From the NCBI GenBank assembly GCA_025677835.1, contig JAIXMR010000030.1, positions 62,001-126,000 of the forward strand: DNA of 64,000 bases, in the 5' to 3' direction. Made by a program: the position numbers and the translations under genes. The stretch is from Sporodiniella umbellata (lineage: Eukaryota > Mucoromycota > Mucoromycetes > Mucorales > Rhizopodaceae). Positions within the stretch are counted from its first letter, which is position 1; the number at the start of each line of letters is the position of its first letter. Under the pieces are notes generated by a model. It did not search any database. It was not told the origin of the DNA and was given only the letters and a program-made list of their open reading frames with translations. Below are positions 11,942 to 23,391 of the stretch, piece by piece.

Positions 11942-12865
11942 TTAACATGTAAACAAAGGGGAATAAGCGGTTGTCGAGCCATTATGGCAGGCTGAGTCAT
12001 AGAAACAATATTTGCTAACAAGGTCCATGTAAGAGGCAGAATTCAAATCCATAGTTAAAGAAAATTGGGTCAGCCTGCGGGAAAGGGGAGGAGAGGGTGA
12101 AGGAGGTTGATTGATTTGAGGGAAGCTGTAGCGTGTCTTTGGGGGAGAGACTTTCTTCTTTTTGGAACGAAAGGAAAGCTGGTAATTTGAAGATTGGTTG
12201 TTATCCCAAAATTCCTGAGAGCCCACTTGATAGTGAATAGCAAAATAGAGAGTATCAGAGGTGATTTCGAGAGAGAAAGTAAAGACGTCGTACATGGAAT
12301 TGGACGGGTAGTTTTGATAGTAGACAGCCTGTGTGTTTTGTACGGTCCGCCAATGATCAAAAGAGTGACGAAGGGTGACAGTCTTTTGGTAATCCAGATT
12401 GCGGACCAAGACTTTACCGATCAGCCTGTTTCCCTGGATCCTTAAAGAGCTCTGTTCGATGCGAATTATTTTAGTTCTTTTGTCCTGATTGTGTGTTAAT
12501 TGGCGTTCGGGCCAGTTAGAGAAGACCAGCTCCTTTTGTTCTTCGTCGTCTTCATCATCGCTTTCTTCTGTCCACTCTTTATTTTTCCGATGGCTGATAG
12601 TTAACGGTGTATGCGCTTGCTTGAAATAGCAAATGTTTTCAAGGTTGTTGGTATCGAATTGAACTGACTTTGTAGGGCTTGCAGGTGCTGATTTCATCCT
12701 ACGAAGCGAAGGCTTCAACTGGCTCTCTTGACAATAACGACTGACAACGACACTTTGATGTTTCTTTTCTTCTTCGAGCCTAGTCGTATAATCCAACAGT
12801 AAAGAGGTAGCTCTTCTATTCAACGCTATTCTTTTATTGTTATTTATTGTCACAGTGCTTGACAT
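11942..12865 (-). CDS. CBM21 glycogen-targeting regulatory subunit of protein phosphatase 1
   Basis: Single-exon gene of 308 codons (307 residues), read from the ATG at 12865. A start at 12916 would add only a Phe-rich oligopeptide encoded by an A/T tract, so I reject it. Residues 66-70, KSVQF, form an RVxF-type PP1 docking motif just after a SAPASPTK segment, as in vertebrate PPP1R3 and yeast Gac1/Pig proteins. Residues ~133-232 form the CBM21 domain, with HSFDHWRT and the closing FWDNNQSSNYQL, the family's WDNN-type glycogen-binding motif. The protein should tether PP1 to glycogen and control glycogen synthase dephosphorylation. The tail after residue 232 is basic and Pro/Ser-rich. Function is secure at family level; the specific orthologue is not. 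Confidence 0.93.
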   Translation of the reverse strand: MSSTVTINNNKRIALNRRATSLLLDYTTRLEEEKKHQSVVVSRYCQESQLKPSLRRMKSAPASPTKSVQFDTNNLENICYFKQAHTPLTISHRKNKEWTEESDDEDDEEQKELVFSNWPERQLTHNQDKRTKIIRIEQSSLRIQGNRLIGKVLVRNLDYQKTVTLRHSFDHWRTVQNTQAVYYQNYPSNSMYDVFTFSLEITSDTLYFAIHYQVGSQEFWDNNQSSNYQLSFRSKKKKVSPPKTRYSFPQINQPPSPSPPLSRRLTQFSLTMDLNSASYMDLVSKYCFYDSACHNGSTTAYSPLFTC

Positions 12866-14200
12866 TTTGTATGGAAAAGGGAGAGAAATAAATAAATAAA
12901 AAAAAAAAAAAAACAAAAAATAAAAAAAGGGAGAAGGAAAAGAAAGTACGTTTATATCTTTTATATATTTATATTTTTTTTATGATGTAAGTTTATTTCC
13001 TTTCGATTACATCAAGAGTCTGGGCATCCTCCTTCTATATTTTTGTGGGGGAATTGATTACAATTTACCGAACTCAATTGGAATATCGGAGAAATTCTTG
13101 CCTTTTGTGCCTGGGGATTCGCGTGTGTACAAAAAAAATCTCGTCATTTATAAGGAAAAAGCCTCTGTTTTCATTCACAAAAGGGAGGTTTTTTTGAGTC
13201 TCTGTCTGTAAAGCTTTACACCAAACGCTTCTATTCTTCTATTTCGCGTTGTACAAACAATTTTGATGTTGCTCAAATATTAACAATATTTTATGAACAC
13301 GACGGAACAAAAAGCTTAGTTTTTTATAAAAAAAAATAAAATAAAATAAAGAAAAAGAAAAAGAAAAAGCTTCCAAATCGGTACAACAAAAGGAGCTTTT
13401 TAGATAACAAAAACATGGCGCCATAAACAGTAAAAGATAAGAACAATTACTATTCTTTTAAATTCCCCCTTTTTCTGAACACACAAATTGCAAAAGCACA
13501 CACAGAAAAAGCACACATTTTTATCAAAAAAAAAAAAAAGAGTCTGCCTATTCTTTTGTTCATTCCTTTTTATATGTCATCACTACACCATCCGGGTAAC
13601 GTTACACGACTCTTGACGTATTTTTTTCAATTGAAAAATTTATTAGAAACGAAAATTTACTTGTTTTGTCCATATTAAAAAAAAAAGCGAACAAAAACAA
13701 TAGCCAGCAACCAGCCAATAGTATTAGAGTGATTGAATGGCTTAGTAGACTGTGTTTTTGGCTCTCGGTCATTTGTTTAACTGACAGTTAGCTTATCCCT
13801 GCCATTTGACGATACACCGTTATTTGCTTATTTACAGATTGATGGGTCGTACAAGTCAGCTGAAGACAACAAACTGCTTATCACTCACAGTCTCTCTGCA
13901 CCCAAATTTCGTTATTTTGCATGATTTTTATTTTATAAGAAGGTTACTTGATTGGCTTTCGGAGAAGTACCTGACCTATAAAAAATAAGGAGTTGAGAAA
14001 GTAGCATATATTTCCTATTATTAGGTGATATATCGTGACTAACCAATGATTTTTTATCATATAAATTAAAAGAGCAAGCTTGGCTCGCCCCTTGTTCGAA
14101 ACGTCACCTGAATTCTAAAACCAATATAAAAAAAAGCAAGAATCGCATTTCCCCTCTTTTTTTTTTTCTTTTTCTTTTTGTTGTGTTTGTGTGTAGTAGA
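12866..14200. other. 1.3 kb divergent intergenic region
   Basis: Low-complexity A- and T-rich DNA (for example T-runs near 12970, A-runs near 13330-13370 and 13527-13539) between the CBM21 gene and the next plus-strand gene. A pyrimidine-rich stretch at about 14151-14180 precedes the small gene's start. Short reading frames here have no features. Confidence 0.5.
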
Positions 14201-14551
14201 ATGGAATCGGAAGAGATGAACAACAGCACTATTGAGCTAATATCTTACGCTAAACTTGCTGAATACGATCAAGCACGTACTGATTTACCTATCCGCAAAT
14301 ACGTTTTGATTGCTAATTTTTTACGAGACCCAAAGAGCCATTGGCTAGAACAACACTGGTTTGATGCCTGTCTAAACGAACTGGGTCAAGAAGATGAGCC
14401 AGAGCCGGAAGCACCCACTGTGAATACTCCCTCTTCTCCCTCTTCCCAGTCTTTAGTAAAGGAAGAAAAAAGCACGAGCGTTCAGCTCCATGCTTACTAT
14501 GACTTTAACAAGCAAAACGGCTTCTTGTTCTATACCTCATCTAGTCTATAA
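14201..14551 (+). CDS. Small hypothetical protein
   Basis: An uninterrupted 117-codon frame (116 residues) starting at the ATG in TAGAATGG after a CT-rich leader, which is promoter-like. The first ~65 residues are well ordered in composition and contain KLAEYDQARTDLP, IRKYVLIANFLRDP and HWLEQHWFDACLNEL. Then come an acidic Pro/Ser linker and a short hydrophobic end (HAYYDFNKQNGFLFY). I do not recognise the family. Codon use resembles neighbouring genes and the GC content rises relative to flanks, which supports it being real. It is convergent with STT3. The function is unknown. Confidence 0.6.
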   Translation: MESEEMNNSTIELISYAKLAEYDQARTDLPIRKYVLIANFLRDPKSHWLEQHWFDACLNELGQEDEPEPEAPTVNTPSSPSSQSLVKEEKSTSVQLHAYYDFNKQNGFLFYTSSSL

Positions 14552-15048
14552 CAATCCCTATCTCTCTTTTACTGTACATAACCCAACTCTCTCTTTCTCT
14601 CTCACTCTCTCAAAATCTTATTTATTATTCTTTTACCCAAAACAAACAAACAAACAATGCACATAAAAATAAGAATGTTTCTTATCACACTTTCTTTTTC
14701 GAAATAAATCAAACACTCAATTTGGAAATTAAGGAGATGATAGGCTTCTTTAGACTTATTTTTTTTTTTAGAGTAAATTAAAAAAGAAACCAATAATAGG
14801 CGCAGTAAGCTTACATCCAAAACAAAAACAAAAAAAAAAGTGTCAAGTGGCGTAAATAAGATCTTTTTGGTCAAGGAATGAGAACTCCTTTTTTTATTCT
14901 TTAAGCTTGCCTTCTCCTTTATTATTATTGGAAATTGTCTACTTGTTTGGGTAGATAAACAAATAAATACACAAGTGCTTTTTTGTTTATTATTTCTTTT
15001 TTTTAAAAAAAAATAAAATAAAATAAAGGATTTGTTTTTGTTTTTGAC
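14552..15048. other. Convergent 3' spacer between the small gene and STT3
   Basis: AT-rich, with CT repeats near 14590-14610, an AAAC repeat near 14640-14655 and a T-run/A-run pair at about 14998-15011 near the STT3 stop. No gene is seen. Confidence 0.5.
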
Positions 15049-17318
15049 TTAATCTAAATCATCATAAGAAGCTGCTGCTCTACGCCGACGTCCTTCGCTT
15101 TTCTGACTTCGCTTAGGCTTGAGCACTTTCTTGTTTCCCTTTTCAAACTGAGTAACGTCGTGATGATCTCGACCGAGAGCGTCGTAGTCCTTGACTTTGT
15201 AGATACGCACAATCCAATTTTCTGAAGTAAACGCTTCTTCAATCACATTGAGCTCGGGACTCTGACTAGGTAAAGGCTGGTTACGGACACGATCATAAGG
15301 GCTGCGGCCGCCAAAGAGCTCGTTGAATCGATAGTAGCTCATCTTGTACATCAGAGAATCTTTCATAGCTTGAGAAGCTTGATCATCCACTCGGTATTCG
15401 CCTGTGGGTGTAAAGTATTTGCTTTCCTGAATCTTGTCTGGCCAGATCCCTTGTGAGATTCGAATCATCCATAAGAACTTGTTAATATCGTCTCCAGAAT
15501 AGCCCAGCAGCCCTCCAAAGACCACCAACACATAGTCTACGTCGTGACGCTTCATAATCTCGTAAGCGTCCGCTTCGTTGGTCGCCATCGCCCGTCCTAC
15601 AGTGGCAATATGGGTGTTGTTCCATGTGTTGTTGTCCACCAGCGTGGTGCGGTTAGAGAACCCGGCGATTTGATAGCCGTAATCCCACCAGGACATGACT
15701 TTGGCATCTTCCTTGGTGTTCTTTCGCAACCAGTAGTACGCCTCGCGGTAATCATCAATAATACGCTGGGATCCATCTGCGTTACGGGACGCCAGAACCA
15801 CAGAAGGCGATGAATAGGCATTCGAGGTCACCCAGGTACAGTGCCAGACAAACATGGACAGGAAAAACGTAAAGCAGCCCACAATCAGAATACGTGAGCC
15901 TGCGCTAATCGAAGGCCCCGCCCTTTTACTGGGGCTTTCGAGTGCAAGATAGGTATCCAACAGGGTTGAAATCGCAATACCGCCACACACACAGACCACA
16001 GGGGTCAGCGTCAACATCAAACGGACCATCACGCCTGCAAAGTAAGAGGCAAAGATGCTGTACACAATCACAAACACATGTTCGTCTGCCAGCGTCTGGA
16101 AACAGAGGTAGATGCCGACTGGAAACACAAAGATCAACATTTGAAGGTCAAAGAAGAACATGGGCCAGGCCGTCGGCTGATGTTCAGACACGGAGGCAAT
16201 AATTGGAATGTGGATTTTGGCATAGCCTGTGTCCCACAGAGAATAGAAACGGCCTGTCCAGGGCGCAATGTAGCCCGAGACAGTCAAGCCAACCAGGCCT
16301 GAAAGACCGAGGACAAAGACAATGCCTACCAAGGCCTTGAGTACGGTCTGAAACTGTCTAGCCTGAAGGTGGCTGCGCAACAGGTTGACAAACCCCATAA
16401 TCTGGCAGAGCCCAAAGACACCAAGCGCGGCCATATGTTCGGAGGTACGTGTGGGCTGGAATCCTACAAAAGGAATCTGCATCGACATCAACGTGCCCAA
16501 GATATAAAAGGTTGAGTACGACACATACACTCGGTTCGAAAAACGGCCCATAAGCATCAACACAAATGCATGGAGAGGAATCAGGTTGATAATAAACACG
16601 TAGCCACCCCAAGCTGCTACCATGTAAAAGTAAAAGAACGCAGCACCTGAAGCCCACAACGCAGACCCTAGCTTGAGCGCCTTGATCCATAAATAAAACG
16701 TAAACATCAACAGAAAGATGGCAATCGCCTCGTTATCGTATGAGCCTGCAACAGAACGTGAAATATATCCAGGCGCAATACCCATAAACGCGGCTGCTAG
16801 CAGTCCGGCTGAACTGTCTTTTAATTCACTCGTCAACAAATAGGTGGCAAATGCAGTCAATCCCGAAAACATGGGAGCCAACAACACACAGATGTTGCGA
16901 ATGTCCACCGTAAAATGAAAAAAGTGAAGTACATTGTGAATAATTGCCGCTGTCACCATCAAACCCGGATAGACTGTGCCGCCTACCACGCGTCCAAGAG
17001 GATACCAGGAACGGTCATCAAACCAATTCCAAAAATCATAAAAACCATCACTGACCAACATACGCGTTGCACGATAGTTGAACCTAACCCATGCAGAAAA
17101 TAGTAATAATAGTAACAGATGAGCTTCCCAGGTTACAGTTGTCTCATTTCCTTTTTTTTTTTTCGGTTTTAATTGGCTTACCAAGGGTCAAATTCATGAA
17201 TGATAGATTCATAACGAACAATACTAAATAAACGTGAAGAAAAAGCAACAACTGCAATTAAGCCAAGAATAGCTCTTTTTAACAAGATTTTTTGGCTGCT
17301 GACATCCAGCTTCGCCAT
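15049..17318 (-). CDS. STT3: Oligosaccharyltransferase catalytic subunit STT3
   Basis: Two exons, 17318-17182 and 17083-15049, total 724 codons (723 residues), close to yeast Stt3 (about 718). STT3 transfers the Glc3Man9GlcNAc2 glycan from dolichol pyrophosphate to Asn in N-X-S/T sequons in the ER lumen. Visible hallmarks are HEFDPWFNYRAT, spanning the splice junction (the first-loop DxD-like acidic site); [11 protein letters not shown]; the invariant WWDYG (about 510-514) with the following DNNTWNNTH; and a DK-type helix [12 protein letters not shown]. About a dozen hydrophobic helices occupy residues 15-480, followed by a lumenal globular C-terminus and a basic tail. The intron (17181-17084) splits the Trp of DPWF. 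The coding region is GC-richer than its flanks. Assignment is very secure. Confidence 0.97.
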
Positions 17319-18703
17319 ATTTTTTCTATTTTTGTTGTTGTAAGGTACGTTTTGGTTTTTACGAAAAAAAAAAAAAAAAAAAAGAGCTATTAACTAATAT
17401 AAAATAAACACGCACCTTTTTTAATTATAGCCAATAGAATAACTTTATTTTGTTTTTTAAAAAATCATCTATTTCTTGACCAATAGCAGCGACTAAGGTT
17501 AAGCTGGCCAATTTACGTTGAAATAGTAGACGTAAAATTTCTTTGACGAGCAATAGAGAGACGGTTCCCCACGACTTTTGCACACGTAGAGTATACAAAG
17601 AGTGCTTACCAACGATTCCTTTTCCTATATAATTCAAAGAAAGCGATACTTGGAAATCATTCCCTCTTGAAAAGAAGCAGTGGGAGAAAATACAAACCGT
17701 ATTGTATGGAGTATGGAGTATTCAGAGGTGCGGTTGGCCCAAGTTTAAACCTACTCTTTACCTAAACTGCTAAAAAATGCTGTTTCTTTTTTCTTTCTAG
17801 TAGCTTCCTTACATTGAAACGCTGTTCGTTTTCTCACTAGAAGGTAGAGAACGATAACTGCTCAGTATTTAGTATCCCCCCTTTTTCAATCTATGAGTAA
17901 TTTCTTTAGCTCTATTCCTGACTGTCGAATAAAAAAACCGACAGTATGCGTAGTGCAAAATACGGCCCTTGTTTTTCAAATAAAAAGGGATGCTGTATAA
18001 GGTTAGTAAACCCTGAATTTTATTTTATGAGCCATACCGTCACTAAGCTTTTCGATCAAAGTTTAAAGAGTCTAACGCTAGCATACAATGCCTTTGACTT
18101 TCTCTGACAACATGCTAGCAGGGAAAGAAAGGTTGGGTTGGTGCAAGCTACTCGGTTCCATCAGAAAAGTCCTTTCAGGCTCGCTTTCTTAGACTCAGAA
18201 GGCTAGACAGAAACTGGAAAGCTTTTTTTTTTTTTTTTTTTTTCAAAAAGCGAAGAAATTTCCAAGCGGCTTTTCATTCTTTATTATTTTCATCACGAGT
18301 CTTGTCATTATAGCACAGAATGACTGCTTTTTTTCTTATGACTTCTTTTTGTTTTTACTTGTTTCTTTTGAAAGCTAACTTGTAGAAGAACTGAGTGTGT
18401 TTGCTTTCTTATTTGAATTCAACTTGAAGTCTTTTTTTTTTTCCCACTTTGAACCCTTCTTTTCCCACTTCTGGACCCTTGAATATTCAATGAGCGACGC
18501 ATCATGAAACAGGGATTGGACCAATCAACAATCAGAAAATGGTACATTACCTAAGTAGATGCACCAATCATGTCGTCCTAGACTGGACCCTTGTTCAGGG
18601 TCTTTTATTTTTCATGTTTTCGCTTTCTTTCTTTCTATTCCTTTCTTTCTTATCTTTCTCTATAATTTTTTTTTTTTGCACTGCTTTTTTTTTTTTTTAG
18701 AGA
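17319..18703. other. Divergent promoter region between STT3 and GlcNAc-6-P deacetylase
   Basis: 1.4 kb with several long homopolymer runs (A at about 17364-17382, T at about 18222-18243 and 18686-18699). A pyrimidine-rich leader lies immediately upstream of the deacetylase ATG. CCAAT boxes are described separately. A 70-codon minus-strand frame at 17425-17637 is unsupported. Confidence 0.5.
18514..18568. promoter_or_regulatory. CCAAT boxes, including a palindromic pair, upstream of the deacetylase gene
   Basis: A perfect inverted pair GATTGG-A-CCAATC lies at 18514-18526 and a further CCAAT at 18564-18568, about 140-190 bases upstream of the ATG at 18704. This is the usual distance for binding sites of the fungal HAP/NF-Y complex. 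Regulation is inferred from the motif only. Confidence 0.5.
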
Positions 18704-20095
18704 ATGTCTTTTGAAAAGATCTACAAGATTGTAAACGCAAGATTATTGATTAATCATGAAATAGTGGAAGGTTCATATCTTTGGTACCAAAATGGAAAAG
18801 TGATTCATCCACAAAATCTTTTTTTCTCTGCCCGTCGAGACGCCGATGAAATTATTGATGCGCAAGGCCTTTTAGTGGTGCCTGGTTTTATTGATACCCA
18901 AATCAATGGGGCTTACGGTATCGATTTTGCTGACCATGAAGAGCCTGTGGAAACCATCCAAGCCAATATCACCAAGGTAGCCAAGGGTCTTTTAAAGCAT
19001 GGTTGTACGTCCTTTTGTCCTACAGTCGTTAGTTCTTCGCCTGAGGTCTACGAAAAAGTAACATAAGAAAAAAAAAAAAAAAAAAAAAGGCTTTCGTATT
19101 GATTTTCTTAGGTCTTGCCTTTACTCAACCATCGTCAAGGAAGCGTCACTGTCGGTGCGACTATTTTGGGTGCACATATCGAAGGCCCTTTTATTGCTGT
19201 TGAGAAAAAGGGGGCCCATAAGCCTGAGGTCTTAAAGAGTGCCAAGCAGGGTATCCAGGATTTGGACACAGCATATGGCTCGCAGCTCAAGAAAGGAAGC
19301 GAGGCAGTCCGGATCATTACCATGGCACCTGAAATCGAAGGTATCTGTGATGCTATCCCTGACCTAGTCCAAAGAGGTATTGTTGTCTCCATGGGCCATT
19401 CAGCTTGCCAAATTGCTGACGCTGAGAAAGCCGTTCGAAAAGGAGCTAATAGCATCACCCATCTTTTCAATGCCATGCAAGCAGTAAGAACAAAAAACAT
19501 CTTTTTAGTCGCTAATCCTCTTTGTTAGTTTCATCACCGCGATCCTGGATTGATCGGCGTCTTGGGCTCAGCTGATCTACCGATTCCCAGTACAAGCGCA
19601 CACCATCCAGAGGCCTCTAAAACATCGCCTGATCGACAGAAACCGGATCCTCGCCCCTTCTATGGCCTGATCTGTGACGGCGTACATGCTCACCCCAATT
19701 CTATTCGTATCGCTTACTATTCACACCCCACAGGCGCTGTTCTGGTCACAGACACACTTTCAGCCATGGGGCTTCCCAAAGGGGACTACGTTCTGGGTGG
19801 CAGCGAGGTGGAGGTAGACGAGAACGGTGGTGCATATATTAAGGGTACCAGCACTTTGGCAGGTAGCACAATCACCATCGATCAATGTGTCCGTAACTTT
19901 CAAAGATTTACCAACTGTAGTCTGATCGAAGCTGTCGAGGCCGCAACCCTTCACCCTGCTCGTATGCTGGGCATTGATCATCAAAAAGGCACTTTGAATG
20001 TCGGTGCAGATGCTGACTTTGTCTTTTTGGATGATACAAATCACGATATCCAAGTCAAACGTGTCTTCATCGCTGGTCACGAAGTTCAACTGTAA
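18704..20095 (+). CDS. N-acetylglucosamine-6-phosphate deacetylase
   Basis: Three exons, 18704-19057, 19112-19483 and 19529-20095, total 431 codons (430 residues). The enzyme removes acetate from GlcNAc-6-P, the committing step in catabolism of GlcNAc from chitin turnover and in amino-sugar recycling (NagA / fungal Dac1 / human AMDHD2). The amidohydrolase fold is visible: VVPGFIDTQINGAYGIDF at the first strand, the metal-ligand GAHIEGPF (about 137-144), MGHSA, and THLFNAM interrupted by intron 2 right after Met-Gln-Ala. DGVHAHP and VTDTLSAMGLP (containing the catalytic Asp) follow. The ending is HPARMLG and NVGADADFV, as in the family. Both introns are under 60 bases. In many fungi this gene sits in a GlcNAc cluster; no partner is adjacent here. 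Confidence 0.95.
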
Positions 20096-20935
20096 ATTAT
20101 TCTTTTTAATAAACTATCTTTCTTACCCTTAAACTGACTCTTAAAAAAAATTTTTTTTTTTTTTCTTTTTCGAGCCTTTCTGTTGATTGAAACCCACAAG
20201 TTGTCTTTTGACTTGGAATTACACAAATAGGGTTCTTCTGGTCACCTGTCAAGACTTCTCTAACATCGTACTAGCTAGAGCTTGTATCCGGCAAACAAGA
20301 GGGATAAACGAGTGTGGACAGGCGATGGAGAGTCCTTTCTATCAATTATCAAACGAAAAAAAAAAGAAACACACAAACAAATCATTTCATTCTATCGCCA
20401 AAATAACCTTCTTCGCTTATGTTTGATCAATGAGCCCAAACGTAACAAGAAAAGTTTCTTTGTCTATTTCTTTTTGTTTTTGCTCAAGTAACGAATGTAT
20501 AGTAAGCCGAATCGTGAAAAGAAACGATGACATATATAAAAAGATAAAGCAAAAGAAGGCATATTACAGTCAAAGGTCAAACTTCAAAAAGTCTAGAAAG
20601 ATAAATACAGCCAGGCCTGAAGGGGTCAATGATTAGAAAATGTTTTGCGACATTTATCAATACAGTTCTTGTGCTTTTTTTTTTTTTGTAATGGCTACCG
20701 ACTTTGAGTAGTTCATCTTCTAAAGTGAGGCCACGACTTTAATACAGTCTTGAGGAAAGCCTATTAGCTTAACCCTTTCAAGGCAAGGAAACTTTTCAAT
20801 AAGACTAGGTTTGGTTTGATGACTCGTTTTTTTTAAAGCGACATAGCTTCTCTTTTTTTTATTTGCTTTTTTTTTTTTTTTACTATGAATTAGAGTTTGC
20901 CTTGAAGAAAGACTTTTATCGCTTTAACTTTAGGT
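20096..20935. other. Convergent spacer between the deacetylase and CWF19L2-like genes
   Basis: 840 bases of mostly 3' flanking DNA. It has an A-run/T-run junction at about 20142-20164 and T runs near 20675 and 20869-20880. Short plus-strand frames here overlap one another and show no recognisable sequence. Confidence 0.5.
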
Positions 20936-23273
20936 CTAGAGTGCAGCAGTCCAGTCCCATTTGTCCCATGTGTTACGAAACTCTTTGAGTCGATACTGGT
21001 TTTCGTTTTGACTGTAATATTTGGGCCGACGCCACAGTTCAGGACCAAGGTCCATAGAGCCAGCAATGGTCTCTTTACCAAACCAATAAGGGAACTCTTT
21101 TGGGTTCTCAATAACATGCCCGTACCCCTTATCTAAACCAAACCAGACATGGAAGTAGGGAAGAGTCTTTACCATCGAATGTCGGAAACCTCTATCACTT
21201 GTATCAATCAATTTCTTATGCTGAGACCATTCTTCTTCAGCAGAAAGAATCGATTCTTTAAAATAAGCTGGTATATCTTCATATACTCCATAAGGTATAG
21301 GAATGGCTTCAATCACCGTATGCCTTTGGGATCGAAGGTTAGTTACTGTTTCCATAAATATTACACCTTTATCTTGCTCGTGGAACATTTTCATTAAGCA
21401 CTTCTGAAAGTTCTGTTTACAACATAGTCAGTTTCGTTTGCTTTTTTTTTTTTTTTTTTTTTTTACCCTTATTTCAGTCCAAACATCGTCGTCACATTCC
21501 AACATACTCGTAACATGCTGTAGAGGAACAATCATACAAGAGCCAGGAGTAAGCTCTTGTACATTGGACATGGCAAGATAACAGGTGGTAGCAAGTGATA
21601 CCAAGGCAAGTTGCGGTGGATGGTCATCATGATAACAAAATCTACAACTCTTCAGTGCTTCTTGTGTGCGCTTATAATCTAAGTAACAATGTAAGTTCAA
21701 CTAAACGGTCAAGAAAAATCCGATGCGTACCCGTTACTGCCCTTCTCATCTTTTGTTCTTCTGTCTGCCCTTTCTTTGACGCTATGATATCTGCTTTTTC
21801 ATCCATATAGTCATTACTATTCTATAGACATACAATTCCGCATCAGGCGTTGCGCTTTTTTCTTACTTTCTTAAACTTACTTCAAACGTCGTATCAGAAA
21901 CAATGCGATTAGCAAACTCCATATCCATATCAAAACCTCTACCACCTCCTCTCTCCTGCCTGACCATCTCAGCTAACGATAAGGACTCATCTGCAGTACC
22001 ATACTTGATACGTTCCCCTGTCATTCTATCATGCGTTCCCTCGTACTTTCTTTTCCCCTTGAGTTCTTCTTTCTTTTGGCTCTTTTGGTTCAATGCGTAA
22101 TCGTAGAGACGGCCTTGATTGTCGAAAGCAGGTAGCACTTCCGTTTGATTGGGTGCGTTTTGACTATTCTCAAAGTTCTCAAGCTCTTGTTGGTACTGGC
22201 TTTCCAATGCCTCTACTTGATCCGATCCCATCAATCGCGCTTTCACCAATTTTGCATTTAGTTTGTTGAGCTGGTCTCGTGTCAATGCGGATGAACTTGA
22301 TGGTGGAATACCAGTATGCACCGGAAAACTTGGCAGTGCCTGAGCTGGGGCATTTTGGGCGAGCAATGCTTTAGTGGAAGAAGGTCGAGCAGCTTCAGGA
22401 CGCTTGAAGGTCTGTGAATGAGAATCTTGATGGGTAAACATATATCGACGCTCACTTCTCTCTTCCCCCTTCCTGTCTTCATTACGTTTTGGGCGATCCT
22501 CTCGTCCTCGAGATTCATACCTATCGCGGTCTGTCTTGTGCCTCTTTCTACCATCTAGATATTCTCTTTCGTCCAATGCTTCTTGAAACTTTCCTTCTGA
22601 CTTTTGGAAACAAAAAATGAGTTCTCTTACCCAAATAGTTTATCTGTTTTCTTACACCGTATTTCTCAATCCCCACCTCCCATAAAGATCGGCCTTCGTC
22701 TTCTGCTTGTTCTTTAGTACGCTTTAATTTCATCATTCTCCAACTGGATCCTGCATCGCCAAACTTTATAGAAGACTTTTGCTGTGGGATATCGTCAATT
22801 TTTGTACCCTTGACTAGGTACTGGTTAAGTTCTCGTGAGCTAATTTTAGGCTATTTTTTTTTTTAAGAAAGTAAATATTTCCCTCTCTTTCTTTTTATCC
22901 ATGTTTATTCCCTCACCTCGTCTGGATTCGGTTTGGGCTCTTCTTTCGGTTTAGACAAACCCATAGATCCAAAGTCGAATCCACTGTCAAGCATCCAACC
23001 ATGTCGAGAGCTTTCTTCTTTCGGCAGCGCTCCTAGGTCATCAAAACCCTCTTGGTTCTTTGCTGCCATTCCTTCTTGTTGACTTTTTAAATATTCAGCA
23101 GGTGTCATCTCTATTTGATCTGAGGCCTCCACCCAAAGTGAAGGATCCGAATAATCTATCTCCAATTCTTTTTCTTTACTACCCTTTTTGTGTTTATGGT
23201 GCCGTTTGCTGCTCTCTTTGTGTTCTTTTCGCGATGACTTTTTGGATTCTTTTTTATGCTTGTGATCACCCAT
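20936..23273 (-). CDS. CWF19-like protein 2 (spliceosome-associated)
   Basis: Six exons: 23273-22917, 22850-22656, 22600-21881, 21821-21731, 21678-21467 and 21412-20936. They total 684 codons (683 residues) with all phases closing. The N-terminus is a Lys/His/Ser-rich region (MGDHKHKKESKK), then SDPSLWVEASD, the conserved FGDAGSSWRMMKLKR segment and a long charged middle region. The C-terminal third carries the CwfJ domains: CRFCYHDD with downstream CMIVPLQHV (HIT-like fold), and a final domain around LPYFHVWFGLDKGYGHVIE and DKWDWTAAL. The family (S. pombe Cwf19, human CWF19L2) joins late spliceosomes and assists intron-lariat disassembly with Dbr1 in the nucleus. Start choice follows the poly-basic N-terminus. 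It is transcribed away from the NOSIP-like gene from a shared 118-base spacer. Confidence 0.94.
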
Positions 23274-23391
23274 TTTTTTTTTTTTTATTTCAATTATAAA
23301 AAAAAAAGTGTGTCGCAATGCTTTTTATTTTTCGCTTTTATTTCCATTTCATTTTATTTCATTTTCCTCAGAAAAATAAAATAAGTGGTAG
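23274..23391. promoter_or_regulatory. Very short divergent promoter between CWF19L2-like and NOSIP-like genes
   Basis: Only 118 bases separate the two start codons. The spacer has A/T runs and a TTTCATTT-type repeat (TTTCCATTTCATTTTATTTCATTTTCC) but no clear TATA box. Shared regulation of the two splicing-related genes is inference. Confidence 0.6.

Noticed and set aside
12866..12916. Upstream start for the CBM21 protein
   Set aside because: It would add a Phe-rich leader encoded by a homopolymer tract. The ATG at 12865 begins ordinary sequence.
17425..17637. 70-codon minus-strand frame upstream of STT3
   Set aside because: No recognisable family and no connecting exon was found. It has helix-like composition, but that alone is not enough.
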